Shown: piece after piece, positions 24,763 through 34,165 of the stretch
How the letters are laid out: each line of letters opens with the position of its first letter
Position numbering within the stretch: the first letter of the stretch is position 1
From: Bacillota bacterium
GTDB lineage: Bacteria > Bacillota > Clostridia > Tissierellales > MES13
Length of the DNA: 49,933 nucleotides
Assembly: GCA_009711785.1 (NCBI GenBank)
Contig: VENA01000006.1
Location: 1 to 49,933 of the forward strand
Direction of reading: 5' to 3'
Notes under the pieces: model-generated
What the model saw: the letters and a program-made list of their open reading frames with translations, nothing else
Database searches by the model: none
What the model was told of the DNA's origin: nothing
Translations under genes and position numbers: made by a program

Positions 24763-25221
24763 TTGAAACACATTCTATTTGTATGTACTGGAAATACTTG
24801 TAGAAGTAGCATGGCAGAAGCTCTTTTTAGGGATATGCTAGAAGTGAGGGAAGAATTTAATGAAATAAGGGTTGAATCAGCAGGAATATTTGCAACTGAT
24901 AATAGACCAGCTTCTAAACAGGCTATTAAAGCACTAGAAGAAGAAAGTATTGATCTAACTAATCATAGGTCACAACAATTAACAGCAGATCAAATATTAA
25001 AGGCGGACTTGATACTTACAATGACAGATAACCATAAAGAGGCTATCCTTAGAATGGCTCCTGATGCAAAGGGAAAAACCTTTACTTTAAAAGAATTTGC
25101 TTTTAATGAAATTAAAGATATCCATGATCCCTTTGGTCAATCTATTGAAGGGTATAGAAGTAGCAAGGCTGAAATAAAAAAAGCCTTAGAAAAAGTAATA
25201 GGAAAAATAGAAAATATATAG
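24763..25221 (+). CDS. ywlE: Protein-arginine phosphatase YwlE-like
   Basis: Low-molecular-weight phosphatase of 152 residues. The P-loop VCTGNTCRSS has nucleophile C8 and R14. The threonine at position 12 (CTGNT, instead of the CxGNI of tyrosine phosphatases) is the residue that makes YwlE specific for phosphoarginine. The DPFGQ acid loop is near 126. Start TTG follows GGAGG directly after sua5. No McsB-type arginine kinase is in the window, so the arginine-phosphatase call rests on that residue and on gene order. Confidence 0.88.
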   Translation: MKHILFVCTGNTCRSSMAEALFRDMLEVREEFNEIRVESAGIFATDNRPASKQAIKALEEESIDLTNHRSQQLTADQILKADLILTMTDNHKEAILRMAPDAKGKTFTLKEFAFNEIKDIHDPFGQSIEGYRSSKAEIKKALEKVIGKIENI

Positions 25222-25225
25222 TTTT

Positions 25226-25250
25226 AGAGTAGCTTAAAGCTGCTCTTTTA
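25226..25250 (+). terminator. Terminator after ywlE
   Basis: AGAGTAGCT-TAA-AGCTGCTCT (one G-U pair) is followed by TTTTATTT. Confidence 0.85.
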
Positions 25251-25323
25251 TTTAAAAATTTTTTCTAGTAAAATAAAATATTTATGATAAACTATTAAAG
25301 GAAGAAATATAAGGAGGTTATTT

Positions 25324-25773
25324 ATGAAGATAGCAATAGGCAGTGACCACGGCGGATTAGAACTAAAGGAAAATATTAGAAAGCATCTTAAAGAAGAAGG
25401 AATTGATTTTCTAGATTTAGGAACAGATTCAGATGAGTCTGTGGATTATCCTGAATTTGGATATAAGGTTAGTAAGGCAGTTAAAGATGGTGAGTGTGAC
25501 CTTGGTATAGTTTGTTGCGGAACAGGAATTGGTATATCAATATCAGCAAACAAAGTTAAGGGTGTAAGATGTGCATTATGTAGTGATTGTTATTCAGCTA
25601 GAATGGCTAGAGAGCATAATAATGCTAATGTATTAGCCCTAGGAGGAAGAGTTGTAGGAAAGGATTTAGCTATTGAAATAGTAGATACTTTCCTTAATGG
25701 AAAATTCCAAGGTGGAAGACATGAAAGAAGAGTAAATAAAATAACTGACATAGAAAAGGATAATATGGTATAA
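25324..25773 (+). CDS. rpiB: Ribose-5-phosphate isomerase B
   Basis: Interconverts ribose-5-phosphate and ribulose-5-phosphate in the pentose phosphate pathway; 149 residues. [13 protein letters not shown] at the N-terminus, the catalytic cysteine in [16 protein letters not shown], and the R-x-x-E/D-H-N-x-x-N block [18 protein letters not shown] all match RpiB. AAGGAGG lies 6-7 bases before the ATG. Its 3' end contains the promoter of upp. Confidence 0.96.
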   Translation: MKIAIGSDHGGLELKENIRKHLKEEGIDFLDLGTDSDESVDYPEFGYKVSKAVKDGECDLGIVCCGTGIGISISANKVKGVRCALCSDCYSARMAREHNNANVLALGGRVVGKDLAIEIVDTFLNGKFQGGRHERRVNKITDIEKDNMV

Positions 25774-25774
25774 T
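25745..25774 (+). promoter_or_regulatory. Promoter of upp inside rpiB
   Basis: CTGACA (25745-25750) and TATAAT (25769-25774) are 18 bases apart, with TGG before the -10 (extended -10). It overlaps the last codons of rpiB and lies 37 bases before the upp start. Confidence 0.6.
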
Positions 25775-25810
25775 ACAAAATGGTGTAAAAAAAGAAAGGA
25801 GCGGGTACTA

Positions 25811-26440
25811 ATGAGTAAAGTATATGAAATGAATCATCCACTTATTAAGCATAAGCTAACGTTTATAAGAAAGAAAGATACTGGTGCTAAAGAGTTTAGA
25901 GAATTAGTTAAAGAGGTTTCAATGTTAATGGCATATGAGGTAACAAGAAATCTTTCATTAGAAAATATTGAAATTGAAACACCTATAACTAAAACTAAAT
26001 CAGAGGTAATATCAGGTAAGAAACTAGGTATTGTACCTATATTAAGAGCTGGTCTTGGTATGGTTGAAGGGATGCTTAACTTACTTCCTGCAGCCAAGGT
26101 TGGACATGTCGGACTTTATAGAGATCCTGAAACTTTAAAGCCTGTAGAATATTACTGTAAACTTCCAAAAGACGTTGAAGAAAGAGAACTTATAGTACTA
26201 GATCCAATGCTTGCAACGGGAGGTTCTGGAGTAGCAGGAATACAGTTTGTAAAGGATAGAGGAGCAACTAATATTAAATTTATGTGTTTAATAGCTTCTC
26301 CTGAGGGAATTGAGCTTATACAAAAAGAGCATCCAGATGTGGATATATATGTAGGTGCTATAGATGAAAAGTTAAATGATCATGCCTATATAGTTCCAGG
26401 ATTAGGAGATGCAGGAGATAGATTATTCGGAACTAAATAA
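25811..26440 (+). CDS. upp: Uracil phosphoribosyltransferase
   Basis: Converts uracil and PRPP to UMP in pyrimidine salvage. The 209 residues include [17 protein letters not shown] at the N-terminus, [14 protein letters not shown] and the PRPP loop [12 protein letters not shown], and end with [16 protein letters not shown], the conserved C-terminus of UPRTases. RBS AAAGGAG precedes the ATG. The gene ends directly before a very strong terminator. No PyrR-type leader hairpin is seen. Confidence 0.97.
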   Translation: MSKVYEMNHPLIKHKLTFIRKKDTGAKEFRELVKEVSMLMAYEVTRNLSLENIEIETPITKTKSEVISGKKLGIVPILRAGLGMVEGMLNLLPAAKVGHVGLYRDPETLKPVEYYCKLPKDVEERELIVLDPMLATGGSGVAGIQFVKDRGATNIKFMCLIASPEGIELIQKEHPDVDIYVGAIDEKLNDHAYIVPGLGDAGDRLFGTK

Positions 26441-26441
26441 T

Positions 26442-26473
26442 GCAAAGGCCTTAGGCCTTTGCTTATTTTTTTT
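26442..26473. terminator. Terminator after upp
   Basis: GCAAAGGCC-TTA-GGCCTTTGC is a perfect 9-bp GC-rich stem followed by TTATTTTTTTT. A decayed minus-strand frame ends at 26463, within it. Confidence 0.95.
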
Positions 26474-26543
26474 CCTTTTTACCAAGGATTTCTACTCTTT
26501 TTATAAACTTTTCATAAAAGACATCTATTCTACTAATCAGTCT
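26463..26543 (-). pseudogene. Possible remnant of a minus-strand gene
   Basis: A 26-codon open frame reads RLISRIDVFYEKFIKRVEIL and GKKEKK up to a stop lying at the upp terminator. An ESKEILNED stretch in another frame just upstream fits as the continuation after a frameshift. The codon use looks like coding sequence, but the family is unknown and the piece is very short. Confidence 0.25.
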
Positions 26544-26658
26544 TCATTTAATATTTCTTTAGATTCTATTTAATATCAAAGAATCTTTCTTATTTTTATT
26601 TAAGGAATTATTTTACTTTAGTATGGTATATTTTTTAATTTTAACTTATATATTTCAC

Positions 26659-26717
26659 TTGACAGAATTAAAAGCATAGTATAATATTAACATTGTTAAT
26701 ATTATTAACGTTGTTAA
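26659..26717 (+). promoter_or_regulatory. Promoter and two tandem operators of the flavodoxin-TetR operon
   Basis: TTGACA (26659-26664) is paired with TATAAT (26680-26685, spacer 15) or TAATAT (26682-26687, spacer 17). Directly downstream are two palindromes, TTAACATTGTTAA (26687-26699) and TTAACGTTGTTAA (26705-26717), 18 bp apart. They cover the transcription start and are the best candidate sites for the TetR protein encoded in the operon. Confidence 0.8.
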
Positions 26718-26740
26718 TATATAAAAAGGGGTGGCTTTTA

Positions 26741-27229
26741 GTGAAAACTTTAATAGCTTATACTACAAAGCATGGTAGTACTAAAAAATGTGGAAAATTA
26801 CTTAATGAAAGACTAAAGACTAAAGGAAAATTAATTGACATAAAAAAAGATAAAGCTAAGATAAAAGAGTATGATGTTATCTTATTAGGTTTTTCAATTT
26901 ATGCAGGAAGGGCTCAGAAAGAGATGATAAACTTTATTAACTCAAATGAAAAGGTACTTAAAAATAAAGAAATAGGTTTATTTATTTGCTGTAGTGATGA
27001 AGAAAAGTCAATAGAATTTATGAAAGAAAATTTACCGAATTGGATATATGAAAAGGCCTTTATTAAAAAGTATTTAGGTCATGAAATACATTTTAATAAA
27101 ATGAACTTCCTTGAAAGAAACATCTATAAGGTAGTAGCTAAAAGTAAGGAGAGTTATTCTGATATAAAGGATGAAAATATAAAAGTCTTAGCTAATGAGG
27201 TTAATAAGTTAGCTGGTTTAAATGAATAA
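26741..27229 (+). CDS. Flavodoxin-domain protein
   Basis: FMN-binding redox protein of 162 residues, cytoplasmic. It starts MKTLIAYTTKHGSTKKCGK, where TTKHGST is the phosphate-binding loop of flavodoxins, followed by YDVILLGFSIYAGRAQKEM (HemG/flavodoxin_5-like). The usual length of this family is about 160-180 residues. GTG at 26741 is chosen because AAAGGGGTGG lies 6 bases before it; upstream in-frame starts lie inside the operator. The TetR gene overlaps its end by 8 bases. Partner redox enzyme unknown; the FMN-binding protein in the same operon is a candidate. Confidence 0.85.
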   Translation: MKTLIAYTTKHGSTKKCGKLLNERLKTKGKLIDIKKDKAKIKEYDVILLGFSIYAGRAQKEMINFINSNEKVLKNKEIGLFICCSDEEKSIEFMKENLPNWIYEKAFIKKYLGHEIHFNKMNFLERNIYKVVAKSKESYSDIKDENIKVLANEVNKLAGLNE

Positions 27230-27812
27230 AAAGGAAATTCAAAGGAAACGCACTAAAAAATATTTTATAGATGCAGCAAAGGAGATAATTGAAAAAAAGG
27301 GAGTTAAGAATGTAACTGCAAGGGAAGTAGGAGAAAAAGCAGGTTATTCCTATGCAACTATATATAATTATTTTGATGATTTAAATGATCTTTTTTTCTG
27401 TTGTATAGATGATTATATGGAAAGCTGTTATGAGTACATTTTAAGTAATTTAGAAAGTAAAGACCCTGTTAAGAGAATAACTGAAATGGGTAGTTTATAT
27501 TTTAATTACTTTACAGATAATCCTAATCAATTTAATCTTATTTTTACAGAAGAGTTAGGTAAACCTAAAGAAAAATTAGATAAAGGAAAGTATATTCCAT
27601 CTGTTGGTTTTATGTTAAATGATGCACTAAATTTGTGTAGTAATAAGGGGATTATAAAAAAAGAAAACATACAAATAATAACAGACTTAATGGTAAATTT
27701 CATACATGGTAAACTACTTTTTTATATAAAAAGAGAAGCAGAAGATCTAGATATATTAAAAAAGAATATAGAAAGTGAAATTTTATTTCTAATAAAGAAA
27801 GGTGAGAATTAG
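27222..27812 (+). CDS. TetR/AcrR-family transcriptional regulator
   Basis: Repressor of 196 residues. The N-terminal helix-turn-helix covers about 10-55 (FIDAAKEIIEKKGVKNVTAREVGEKAGYSYATIYNYFDD), and the C-terminal ligand-binding/dimer domain is helical. It sits in the middle of the operon it most likely represses, which has tandem operators after the -10. It overlaps the flavodoxin gene by 8 bases, and the next gene starts one base after its stop codon. The inducer is unknown; oxidants, quinones or fatty acids are typical. Confidence 0.92.
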   Translation: MNKKEIQRKRTKKYFIDAAKEIIEKKGVKNVTAREVGEKAGYSYATIYNYFDDLNDLFFCCIDDYMESCYEYILSNLESKDPVKRITEMGSLYFNYFTDNPNQFNLIFTEELGKPKEKLDKGKYIPSVGFMLNDALNLCSNKGIIKKENIQIITDLMVNFIHGKLLFYIKREAEDLDILKKNIESEILFLIKKGEN

Positions 27813-27813
27813 A

Positions 27814-28212
27814 GTGAAGAAAATACTATTAATACTTTTTCTTATCATATTAGTTGGTGTTTCAGTTGTTTTTGGATATACTTATATGAAAGTTAATGAA
27901 GCTGAAAAAGCAGCAAGTGATATAGAAATTATGAATATAGACATTAAAAATATAAAGAATGGAACATATATAGGTGAATATAAAATGTCTAGTTTAGTAA
28001 GTGCTAAAGTAGAGGTTACTATTAAAGATAATAAAATAAAGGATATTAAATTATTAGAACATAATAATGGTAAGGGTAAAGAAGCAGAAAAAATACCTTC
28101 TAAAGTTATAAAAAAACAAAGTTTAGAAGTTGATACAATATCAGGAGCAACAATAAGTAGTAAGGTAATACTTAAATCCATAGAAAATGCATTAAGTTCT
28201 GATAGAATATAA
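27814..28212 (+). CDS. Membrane-anchored FMN-binding protein
   Basis: 132 residues: one N-terminal helix (about 5-22), then an extracytoplasmic FMN-binding domain (NGTYIGEYKM... VEVTIKDNKIKDIKLLEH). The motif DTISGATISS near 113 is the D-x-x-S-G-A-T flavinylation site, where ApbE would attach FMN to the threonine. GTG at 27814 follows AAAGGTGAG and the TetR stop; GTG at 27802 is too close to it. Together with the flavodoxin it suggests an extracellular electron-transfer branch. No apbE gene lies in the window. Confidence 0.85.
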   Translation: MKKILLILFLIILVGVSVVFGYTYMKVNEAEKAASDIEIMNIDIKNIKNGTYIGEYKMSSLVSAKVEVTIKDNKIKDIKLLEHNNGKGKEAEKIPSKVIKKQSLEVDTISGATISSKVILKSIENALSSDRI

Positions 28213-28244
28213 CTAAAGAGGCTTATGGAAAATACAGTATAATG

Positions 28245-28292
28245 GATATAGGATAAATAGTTAGTATGACTATTTATTCTATATCTTTTTTT
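28245..28292 (+). terminator. Terminator after the flavin operon
   Basis: GATATAGGATAAATAGT pairs over 17 bp (one G-U) with ACTATTTATTCTATATC around loop TAGTATG, followed by seven T. Confidence 0.9.
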
Positions 28293-28432
28293 AAATGATA
28301 CCTTAATAATATATTAAAATGAAACGAAATATATAATGGGAAAGATTCTTAAGTAAAATTTTACCATTATTTATGGATTCTTTATGGATACTATGATAAA
28401 CTGTTTATGATAAGCAAAAAGGAGTGAGAGCA

Positions 28433-28885
28433 TTGAGACCTAGTTGGGATGAATACTTTATGGAAATAGTAAATGTTGTAAAAAATAGATCTACCTGTCT
28501 TAGAAGACATGTAGGAGCTTTGATTGTTAAGGATAAAAGAATACTATCAACTGGATATAATGGTGCACCAAAGGGATTAAAGCATTGTGAAGAGATAGGT
28601 TGTATGAGAAAAAAGCTTAATGTACCTTCAGGTGAAAGGCATGAATTATGTAGAGCATTACATGCAGAACAAAACGCAATAGTACAAGCTGCTAATTCAG
28701 GAGTTAGTATAAAGGATGCTACTATATATGTTACAAACCAGCCCTGTGTTTTATGTGCAAAGATGATAATTAACGCTGGAATTAAAAGGGTTGTTTTTGG
28801 AGGAAAATACCCAGATGAGTTGGCAGTAAGCTTATTTAGGGATGCAGACATAGAATTGATTGAATTTGATAAGTTTAGGGAATAA
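28433..28885 (+). CDS. comEB: dCMP deaminase (ComEB-like)
   Basis: Zinc deaminase that turns dCMP into dUMP, the precursor of dTMP; 150 residues. Zinc ligands are in LHAEQNA (H, with catalytic E) and PCVLCAKM (two cysteines), and an extra H/C-rich insert HCEEIGC is typical of dCMP deaminases. TTG at 28433 is the start: GGAG (28421-28424) is 8 bases before it and the family begins [13 protein letters not shown] nine bases earlier overlaps the ribosome binding site. It is upstream of tagO, a frequent clostridial order. Confidence 0.94.
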   Translation: MRPSWDEYFMEIVNVVKNRSTCLRRHVGALIVKDKRILSTGYNGAPKGLKHCEEIGCMRKKLNVPSGERHELCRALHAEQNAIVQAANSGVSIKDATIYVTNQPCVLCAKMIINAGIKRVVFGGKYPDELAVSLFRDADIELIEFDKFRE

Positions 28886-28904
28886 TATGTAACAAAATTA
28901 TAAA

Positions 28905-28933
28905 TTGACTTGATAAAACTGTTAAAGTAAAAT
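28905..28933 (+). promoter_or_regulatory. Promoter of tagO
   Basis: TTGACT (28905-28910) and TAAAAT (28928-28933) with a 17-base spacer, 39 bases before the gene. Confidence 0.7.
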
Positions 28934-28971
28934 TATTATAAGGGATTTTTGTTTAAAGAAGGAGCGATTTA

Positions 28972-30057
28972 ATGTATAAATATTATATACCGTTTTTTGC
29001 GGCACTTTTAATAGCCTATTTTTCAGTACCCTTTGCAAAAAAAATAGCCCATAAGCTAGGAGCGATAGATATTCCTAAGGATAAAAGAAGGGTTCATAAA
29101 AAGCCTATACCATTATTAGGTGGTTTAGCAATATATTTTTCAACTGTTATATCCTTTATAATATTCTCTTTTTCTGGGCAGTTAACCATGGATAAAAGTC
29201 TAATATCAATAATAATAGCAGCAACCATAATAGTTGTAACAGGAGTTATAGATGATACGAAGGATATATCAGCAAAATTAAAATTACTTATGCAGATAAT
29301 CGCAGCCTTTGTACTTATATGGGGGGATATAAAAATAACATTTGTTAGTAATCCCTTTGTAGAAGGTTATGCAACTATAGATTTAAAATTATTATCGATA
29401 CCAGTAACTATATTTTGGATAGTAGGAATAACTAATACCCTTAATTTAATAGATGGTTTAGATGGTCTAGCAGCTGGAGTTGGTGGAATAGCATCATTGT
29501 CATTATTATTTGTAGCATCTACATTTATAGGTGTAGACCCTATTTATGGAGTAGTTATGATTATGGCATCAATCCTTGCCGGAGCAGCCTTTGGATTTTT
29601 ACCCCATAACTTTAATCCAGCAAAAATATTTATGGGGGATACAGGAGCATTATTTTTAGGATTTATGTTATCTGTTATATCTATAAGGGGTGTTATGAAA
29701 AGTTTTACAGCTGTATCCTTAGTACTTCCTATAGTTATTTTAGGACTTCCAATATGTGATACTGCATTTGCAATAATTAGAAGAGCTATAAATAAAAGAC
29801 CAATAATGGAAGCTGATAAAGGACATTTACACCATAGATTATTAGAGCGAGGTTTAACACAAAAACAAACAGTACTTATACTTTATTTTATAAGTATATC
29901 CCTTGGAGGATTAGCAGTATTAATGACTGGGATGGATGTATCCCAAAGTATACTTACTTTAGGTATTACTATGGCTATTGTACTTTTAATAGCAACACAA
30001 ATAGGTGTTATAGATATGAAAAAGAGAAAAGGAATAAATGATAGCGAAAGAAATTGA
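28972..30057 (+). CDS. tagO: Undecaprenyl-phosphate GlcNAc-1-phosphate transferase (TagO/WecA)
   Basis: Transfers GlcNAc-1-phosphate from UDP-GlcNAc to the lipid carrier, the first step of wall teichoic acid and related polymers. The 361 residues form about 11 helices. Motifs are VHKKPIPLLGGLAIY, VTGVIDDTKD (catalytic Asp pair), NLIDGLDGLAAGV, FMGDTGALFLGF and HLHHRLLERG, as in the MraY/WecA family. RBS AAGGAGCG precedes the ATG. Paired with mnaA, which shapes the UDP-sugar pool, it marks wall-polymer synthesis. Confidence 0.94.
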   Translation: MYKYYIPFFAALLIAYFSVPFAKKIAHKLGAIDIPKDKRRVHKKPIPLLGGLAIYFSTVISFIIFSFSGQLTMDKSLISIIIAATIIVVTGVIDDTKDISAKLKLLMQIIAAFVLIWGDIKITFVSNPFVEGYATIDLKLLSIPVTIFWIVGITNTLNLIDGLDGLAAGVGGIASLSLLFVASTFIGVDPIYGVVMIMASILAGAAFGFLPHNFNPAKIFMGDTGALFLGFMLSVISIRGVMKSFTAVSLVLPIVILGLPICDTAFAIIRRAINKRPIMEADKGHLHHRLLERGLTQKQTVLILYFISISLGGLAVLMTGMDVSQSILTLGITMAIVLLIATQIGVIDMKKRKGINDSERN

Positions 30058-30096
30058 CAAATAATAACATATAAAATAAAATTAAGACAAAGTATA

Positions 30097-30119
30097 AAAA
30101 GGGCAAATTGCCCTTTTTT
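30097..30119 (+). terminator. Terminator between tagO and mnaA
   Basis: AAAAGGGC-AAATT-GCCCTTTT followed by TT. The stem is short and may be leaky. Confidence 0.75.
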
Positions 30120-30146
30120 AATGTAAATTTAGAAGGGAATGATAAT

Positions 30147-31265
30147 ATGAAAAAAATAAAGGTTTTAACTGTTTTTGGTACAAGGCCAGAGGCTGTAAAA
30201 ATGGCACCGGTTGTAAAGGCTCTTAATAAGAATGAATACATAGACCATGAAGTATGTGTAACAGCTCAGCATAGGGAAATGTTAGATCAAGTCCTTCATA
30301 TATATGATATAAAGCCTGATCATGATCTTGATATATTCGAGCATGGACAGAGTTTAACTAAAGTTACAACAAGGGCTTTAGAAGGGTTAGAAGGAATTAT
30401 TAAAAAAGTAAAACCCGATGTATTGTTAGTACAGGGAGATACAACAACAGTATTTGCAGGAGCATTAGCAGGTTTTTATCATAAGGTAAAAATAGGCCAT
30501 GTAGAAGCAGGACTTAGAAGTCATGATCTTTATTCTCCATACCCTGAGGAAGCTAATAGAAAGTTAACTGGAGTTATTACAAATTATCATTTCGCACCAA
30601 CTGAGAAAAACAAACAAAATCTTTTAGATGAGGGTTATGATGATGAAAAAATATATATAACAGGTAACACAGTTATAGATGCGTTACTTGAAGTTGTTAA
30701 AGATGATTATAAGTTTGAAGATGAACTTCTTAATGATATAGACTATGAAAATAAAAAGGTAATACTTCTTACATCCCATAGAAGGGAAAACTTAGGAAAA
30801 CCTATGGAAAATATATTTACTGCAATAAAAGAAGTGGTAAATAAAAATGAAGATGTTGAAGTTGTATTTCCAGTTCATCTAAATCCTAAGGTAAGAGAAA
30901 TAGCAAACAGTATATTAGATGATACTAAAAGAGTACATTTAATAGAGCCAGTTGATTATTTAACTATGGCTAATTTACAAAACAAATGTCATTTAGTAGT
31001 AACTGATTCAGGCGGAATTCAAGAGGAAGCACCATCTTTAGGTAAACCTGTATTAGTTGTAAGAAAAGAAACAGAAAGACCTGAGGGTATTTCAGCTGGA
31101 ACTGCAAAGCTTTTAGGTGTTGATAAAGAAAAGATATTTAAAGAGGTTGATTTATTAATAAATAATGAAGATGAGTATAAAAAAATGGCAAATGCAGTTA
31201 ATCCTTATGGTGATGGTAAGGCATCTGAAAAAATAGCAGATATTATAGTTAATAGTTTTAAGTAA
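30147..31265 (+). CDS. mnaA: UDP-N-acetylglucosamine 2-epimerase (non-hydrolyzing)
   Basis: Interconverts UDP-GlcNAc and UDP-ManNAc, which supplies the ManNAc of the teichoic acid linkage unit. The 372 residues show VFGTRPEAVKMAPV at the start, VQGDTTTVFAGALAG, HVEAGLRSHDLYSPYPEE, LLTSHRRENLG and TDSGGIQEEAPSLGKPVL, all conserved in WecB/MnaA. ATG at 30147 with AGAAGGGAA upstream is chosen; a TTG at 30108 lies in the terminator hairpin. It is the natural partner of tagO. Confidence 0.95.
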   Translation: MKKIKVLTVFGTRPEAVKMAPVVKALNKNEYIDHEVCVTAQHREMLDQVLHIYDIKPDHDLDIFEHGQSLTKVTTRALEGLEGIIKKVKPDVLLVQGDTTTVFAGALAGFYHKVKIGHVEAGLRSHDLYSPYPEEANRKLTGVITNYHFAPTEKNKQNLLDEGYDDEKIYITGNTVIDALLEVVKDDYKFEDELLNDIDYENKKVILLTSHRRENLGKPMENIFTAIKEVVNKNEDVEVVFPVHLNPKVREIANSILDDTKRVHLIEPVDYLTMANLQNKCHLVVTDSGGIQEEAPSLGKPVLVVRKETERPEGISAGTAKLLGVDKEKIFKEVDLLINNEDEYKKMANAVNPYGDGKASEKIADIIVNSFK

Positions 31266-31347
31266 GAATGTAAAATATATAAATAGATCTAAGTCAAAAT
31301 CTAAGCGATATGGTTAAAAGTAAAACAGTTTGTTATGTTGTTTAAAT

Positions 31348-31393
31348 AAAAAAGTTAGAAATATGAATTAGTTTTCATATTTCTAACTTTTTT
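31348..31393. terminator. Bidirectional terminator after mnaA
   Basis: A perfect 20-bp stem (from AAAAAAGTTAG to CTAACTTTTTT) with loop TTAGTT. It serves mnaA and the convergent broken gene. Confidence 0.95.
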
Positions 31394-31419
31394 AGGTTTT
31401 ATTAGTCTTTTTTATAGTC

Positions 31420-31673
31420 CTATTTTGATGATTTAAGAACTTGTAATTTGATTTTTTGATTCTCAACTTTATCTGATAATTTGTTTAATCTTTTATTAAT
31501 TTCATCTAATCCTTCAATGCTTTGTTTATATCCATCATAAAGGGCTTTATGATTTTCATCTATCTTATTTTCTAGTCTTATCATATCCTGTTTACAAGCA
31601 TAATAGGTTTAAGATCTTTTAATTCGTCTTTGGTAGCCATAGTAGATTTCATTTCCTGCATTTCAATATACAT
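31420..31673 (-). pseudogene. Frameshifted small coiled-coil gene
   Basis: On the minus strand, AGGAAG precedes ATG at 31673 and the frame reads MYIEMQEMKSTMATKDELKD, then LKPIMLVNRI and a stop. In the next frame it goes on as DMIRLENKIDENHKALYDGY, then KQSIEGLDEINKRLNKLSDK and VENQKIKLQVLKSSK to a stop at 31420. The two halves make one heptad-rich coiled coil of about 80 residues, so a small indel (and perhaps a short deletion near 31600) broke the gene. The ribosome binding site and terminator are intact, so the loss looks recent. The function is unknown. Confidence 0.75.
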
Positions 31674-31878
31674 TAAATACTTCCTACTTTTAATATAAAT
31701 TGATTATATAAAGATTAAATTATTATTTCCTTTTTTTACTAAGATATAAGTGTATATGAATTGATTATAGCATTATAATTAGATGATAGCAATTAATCTA
31801 AATCCATTGAGCTTGTAATTTTTGTATATTTAGCTTTTAAAGAAACTATGTTAATCTTAAGTAAATCGTCTATAAATG

Positions 31879-31908
31879 TTGAAATTTGTCGAAAACTTCT
31901 TATATAAT
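31879..31908 (+). promoter_or_regulatory. Promoter of the chemoreceptor gene
   Basis: TTGAAA (31879-31884) and TATAAT (31903-31908), spacer 18. The remaining sequence from 31674 to 31878 is AT-rich and shows nothing else. Confidence 0.65.
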
Positions 31909-31942
31909 GGGGATACAACTATTATATAAAGGATGGTGTTAA

Positions 31943-34009
31943 ATGAAAAGAAAGATTAATTTTAAAAGTGTAAAAACAAGACTAACTCTAGCAATATTAT
32001 TACTTATGGTAATACCCCTTATAACAATTACATATTATGTGAACACAACGTTTAAAACTCAGTTAATTAAAGATCATACAGTTTCAACAACCAAAGAAAT
32101 TATTCAAGTTGATAATGCAATTAATATGTTTTTTGAAACTGTAAAAGAAAACTGTGAAATGCTAGCTTACAGTAAAACAGTAAAAAATTTAGATACTACT
32201 ATAACCACTTATATGGATAAAAAAGGAGGAAATATGACCCCTTCTATAAACGGAGGTATAGAAGAGGATATATATAATAAATATTTAAGTTTTGCTAAGA
32301 CTCATCCTAAATCTGCATATGTATATATGGCAACAAAGGATGGGGGATACATACAGTGGCCTGAGGGTACTATAATGGATAATTATGATCCAAGAAAGAG
32401 ACCTTTTTATAAAAAGGCTATGGAAAATAAAAATAAAACAGTAAGAACTAGCCCTTATTACTTTGAAGCTGATGATAAGTCGATAATAAGTACAATTACA
32501 ACTATAAAAAATGATCATGGTGAAATAGTAGGAGTCCAAGGATTAGATGTTAGTCTTAAAGGACTTACAGATATAGTAAAAAACATAAAAATAGGTGAAA
32601 ATGGTTACGTGATCATGACAGATAGTGATGGAACAATACTTGCCCACCCTAAAAACTCTAAAATGAATTTTAAAAATATAGAAAAATTAAATATAGATAA
32701 ACTAAAAGATATTGAAAAAATAGATACTGACAATTTTGAATTTAGTAAAGATAATGTTTCATATTTTGCTAATGTATATACATCTAAAGAAACAGGATGG
32801 AAGTTTATAGCTATAGTTAAAAAGATGGAACTATTAAAAAGTGCACAAAGGATTAGTAAAGTACTAATAATGATTGCATTAGCATTTATTTTAGGTTCTA
32901 TAATACTTGCATATCTTTATGCAAAACGGTTTACAAAACCACTTTATGAAATAACTAGACATATGAAGCATATAGAATCTGGAGACTTTACTAAGGATAT
33001 TTCTAAGGATTTATTAAATAGGGAAGATGAGTTTGGTATTTTATCAAAGGCATTTGAAAAAATGCAAAGGGATTTAAGTAACTTAGTTAAAGAGGTAAAA
33101 AATTCAGCAAAATATGTATCTGATTCTTCTAAAGTTTTACTTAATATGAGTGAAGAAACAAGTAGTTCTATAGAGGATGTGGCCGTTGCTATAGATGAGG
33201 TTGCAAAAAGTACTGATGAGGAAGCTAAGGATATAGAAGAGGGAGCTTTGAAAGTTAATAAACTTGCAGATACTATAGAATCAGTTTCAAAGGGAAATAT
33301 AGTTATGGAAGAAAGAACAGAGGATATGAAAGCATTAAGTTTAAATGGATTAGATATTATGAATTCCCTTGTTGAAAAATCAGAACAGGTAAATAAATCA
33401 GTTGAAAATGTAAATGATATTATACTTAAGATGGATACTATGTCAGAAGAGATAAATGAAATAATAGGAGCTATTAAAGATATAGCTGAACAAACTAATT
33501 TACTTGCACTAAATGCAGCTATTGAAGCAGCTAGAGCAGGAGAGGAAGGTAAAGGTTTTGCGGTTGTTGCAGATGAAGTTAGAAAACTAGCAGAACAATC
33601 AGGAAAATCAACTGAAAATATTAAAACATTAATAGAAAAAATACAACAACAATCTAAAATAGCAGTTAATGGTATAAAAAATACAAAAGAAATTACAGAA
33701 AGTCAAGATAAATCAGTTAATGAAACGGAGAATATATTTAAAGATATATCAAGTTCTATAGAAAAAATATCCACAAAGGTAAAAGAAGTGAAGGTAAGTA
33801 ATAAAAATATGACAGAAAGAAAGGATGAAATATTAGATATTATAACTAGTTTATCAGCAGTCGCACAACAAACAGCAGCTAGCGCTGAAGAAATTGCAGC
33901 AGCTAGTGAAGAACAATCTGCTACTACTGAGGAACAATCAGCATCAGCTAAAAAATTAAATGAACTTTCTAATAAACTTGAAAATGCAGCAGAGAAATTT
34001 AAAATTTAA
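31943..34009 (+). CDS. Methyl-accepting chemotaxis protein with dCache sensor
   Basis: Transmembrane chemoreceptor of 688 residues: helix 1 (about 13-32), periplasmic-type double Cache domain (about 35-295), helix 2 (307-326), HAMP (327-380), and a long signalling coiled coil with hairpin tip [20 protein letters not shown]. The sensor contains [12 protein letters not shown], close to the R-x-W-Y amino-acid motif of dCache_1 but with F for W, so amino acid binding is not certain. Glutamate/glutamine pairs in the C-terminus are likely methylation sites. No che genes are near. It is monocistronic between two terminators. Confidence 0.95.
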   Translation: MKRKINFKSVKTRLTLAILLLMVIPLITITYYVNTTFKTQLIKDHTVSTTKEIIQVDNAINMFFETVKENCEMLAYSKTVKNLDTTITTYMDKKGGNMTPSINGGIEEDIYNKYLSFAKTHPKSAYVYMATKDGGYIQWPEGTIMDNYDPRKRPFYKKAMENKNKTVRTSPYYFEADDKSIISTITTIKNDHGEIVGVQGLDVSLKGLTDIVKNIKIGENGYVIMTDSDGTILAHPKNSKMNFKNIEKLNIDKLKDIEKIDTDNFEFSKDNVSYFANVYTSKETGWKFIAIVKKMELLKSAQRISKVLIMIALAFILGSIILAYLYAKRFTKPLYEITRHMKHIESGDFTKDISKDLLNREDEFGILSKAFEKMQRDLSNLVKEVKNSAKYVSDSSKVLLNMSEETSSSIEDVAVAIDEVAKSTDEEAKDIEEGALKVNKLADTIESVSKGNIVMEERTEDMKALSLNGLDIMNSLVEKSEQVNKSVENVNDIILKMDTMSEEINEIIGAIKDIAEQTNLLALNAAIEAARAGEEGKGFAVVADEVRKLAEQSGKSTENIKTLIEKIQQQSKIAVNGIKNTKEITESQDKSVNETENIFKDISSSIEKISTKVKEVKVSNKNMTERKDEILDIITSLSAVAQQTAASAEEIAAASEEQSATTEEQSASAKKLNELSNKLENAAEKFKI

Positions 34010-34012
34010 ACT

Positions 34013-34042
34013 ATAAAGACTTTCCTTTTGGAAAGTCTTTAT
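34013..34042 (+). terminator. Terminator after the chemoreceptor
   Basis: ATAAAGACTTTCC / GGAAAGTCTTTAT, 13-bp stem with loop TTTT. Confidence 0.9.
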
Positions 34043-34165
34043 TCTATAAAATAAAGGAAAGTACTACTATACATAGAATAATATTCTAAGATAAACTTTA
34101 TTTATAATATCTTTTGTGTTAGAATTGTTTTATACAAAACTAAATTAAAAGTGGAGGTGCACATA

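Noticed and set aside
28405..28851. Minus-strand 148-codon frame over comEB
   Set aside because: Shadow of the dCMP deaminase gene, no independent signals.
30108..30146. Upstream TTG extension of mnaA (MPFFNVNLEGNDN)
   Set aside because: It starts inside the terminator hairpin and has no ribosome binding site; ATG at 30147 has one and matches the family start.
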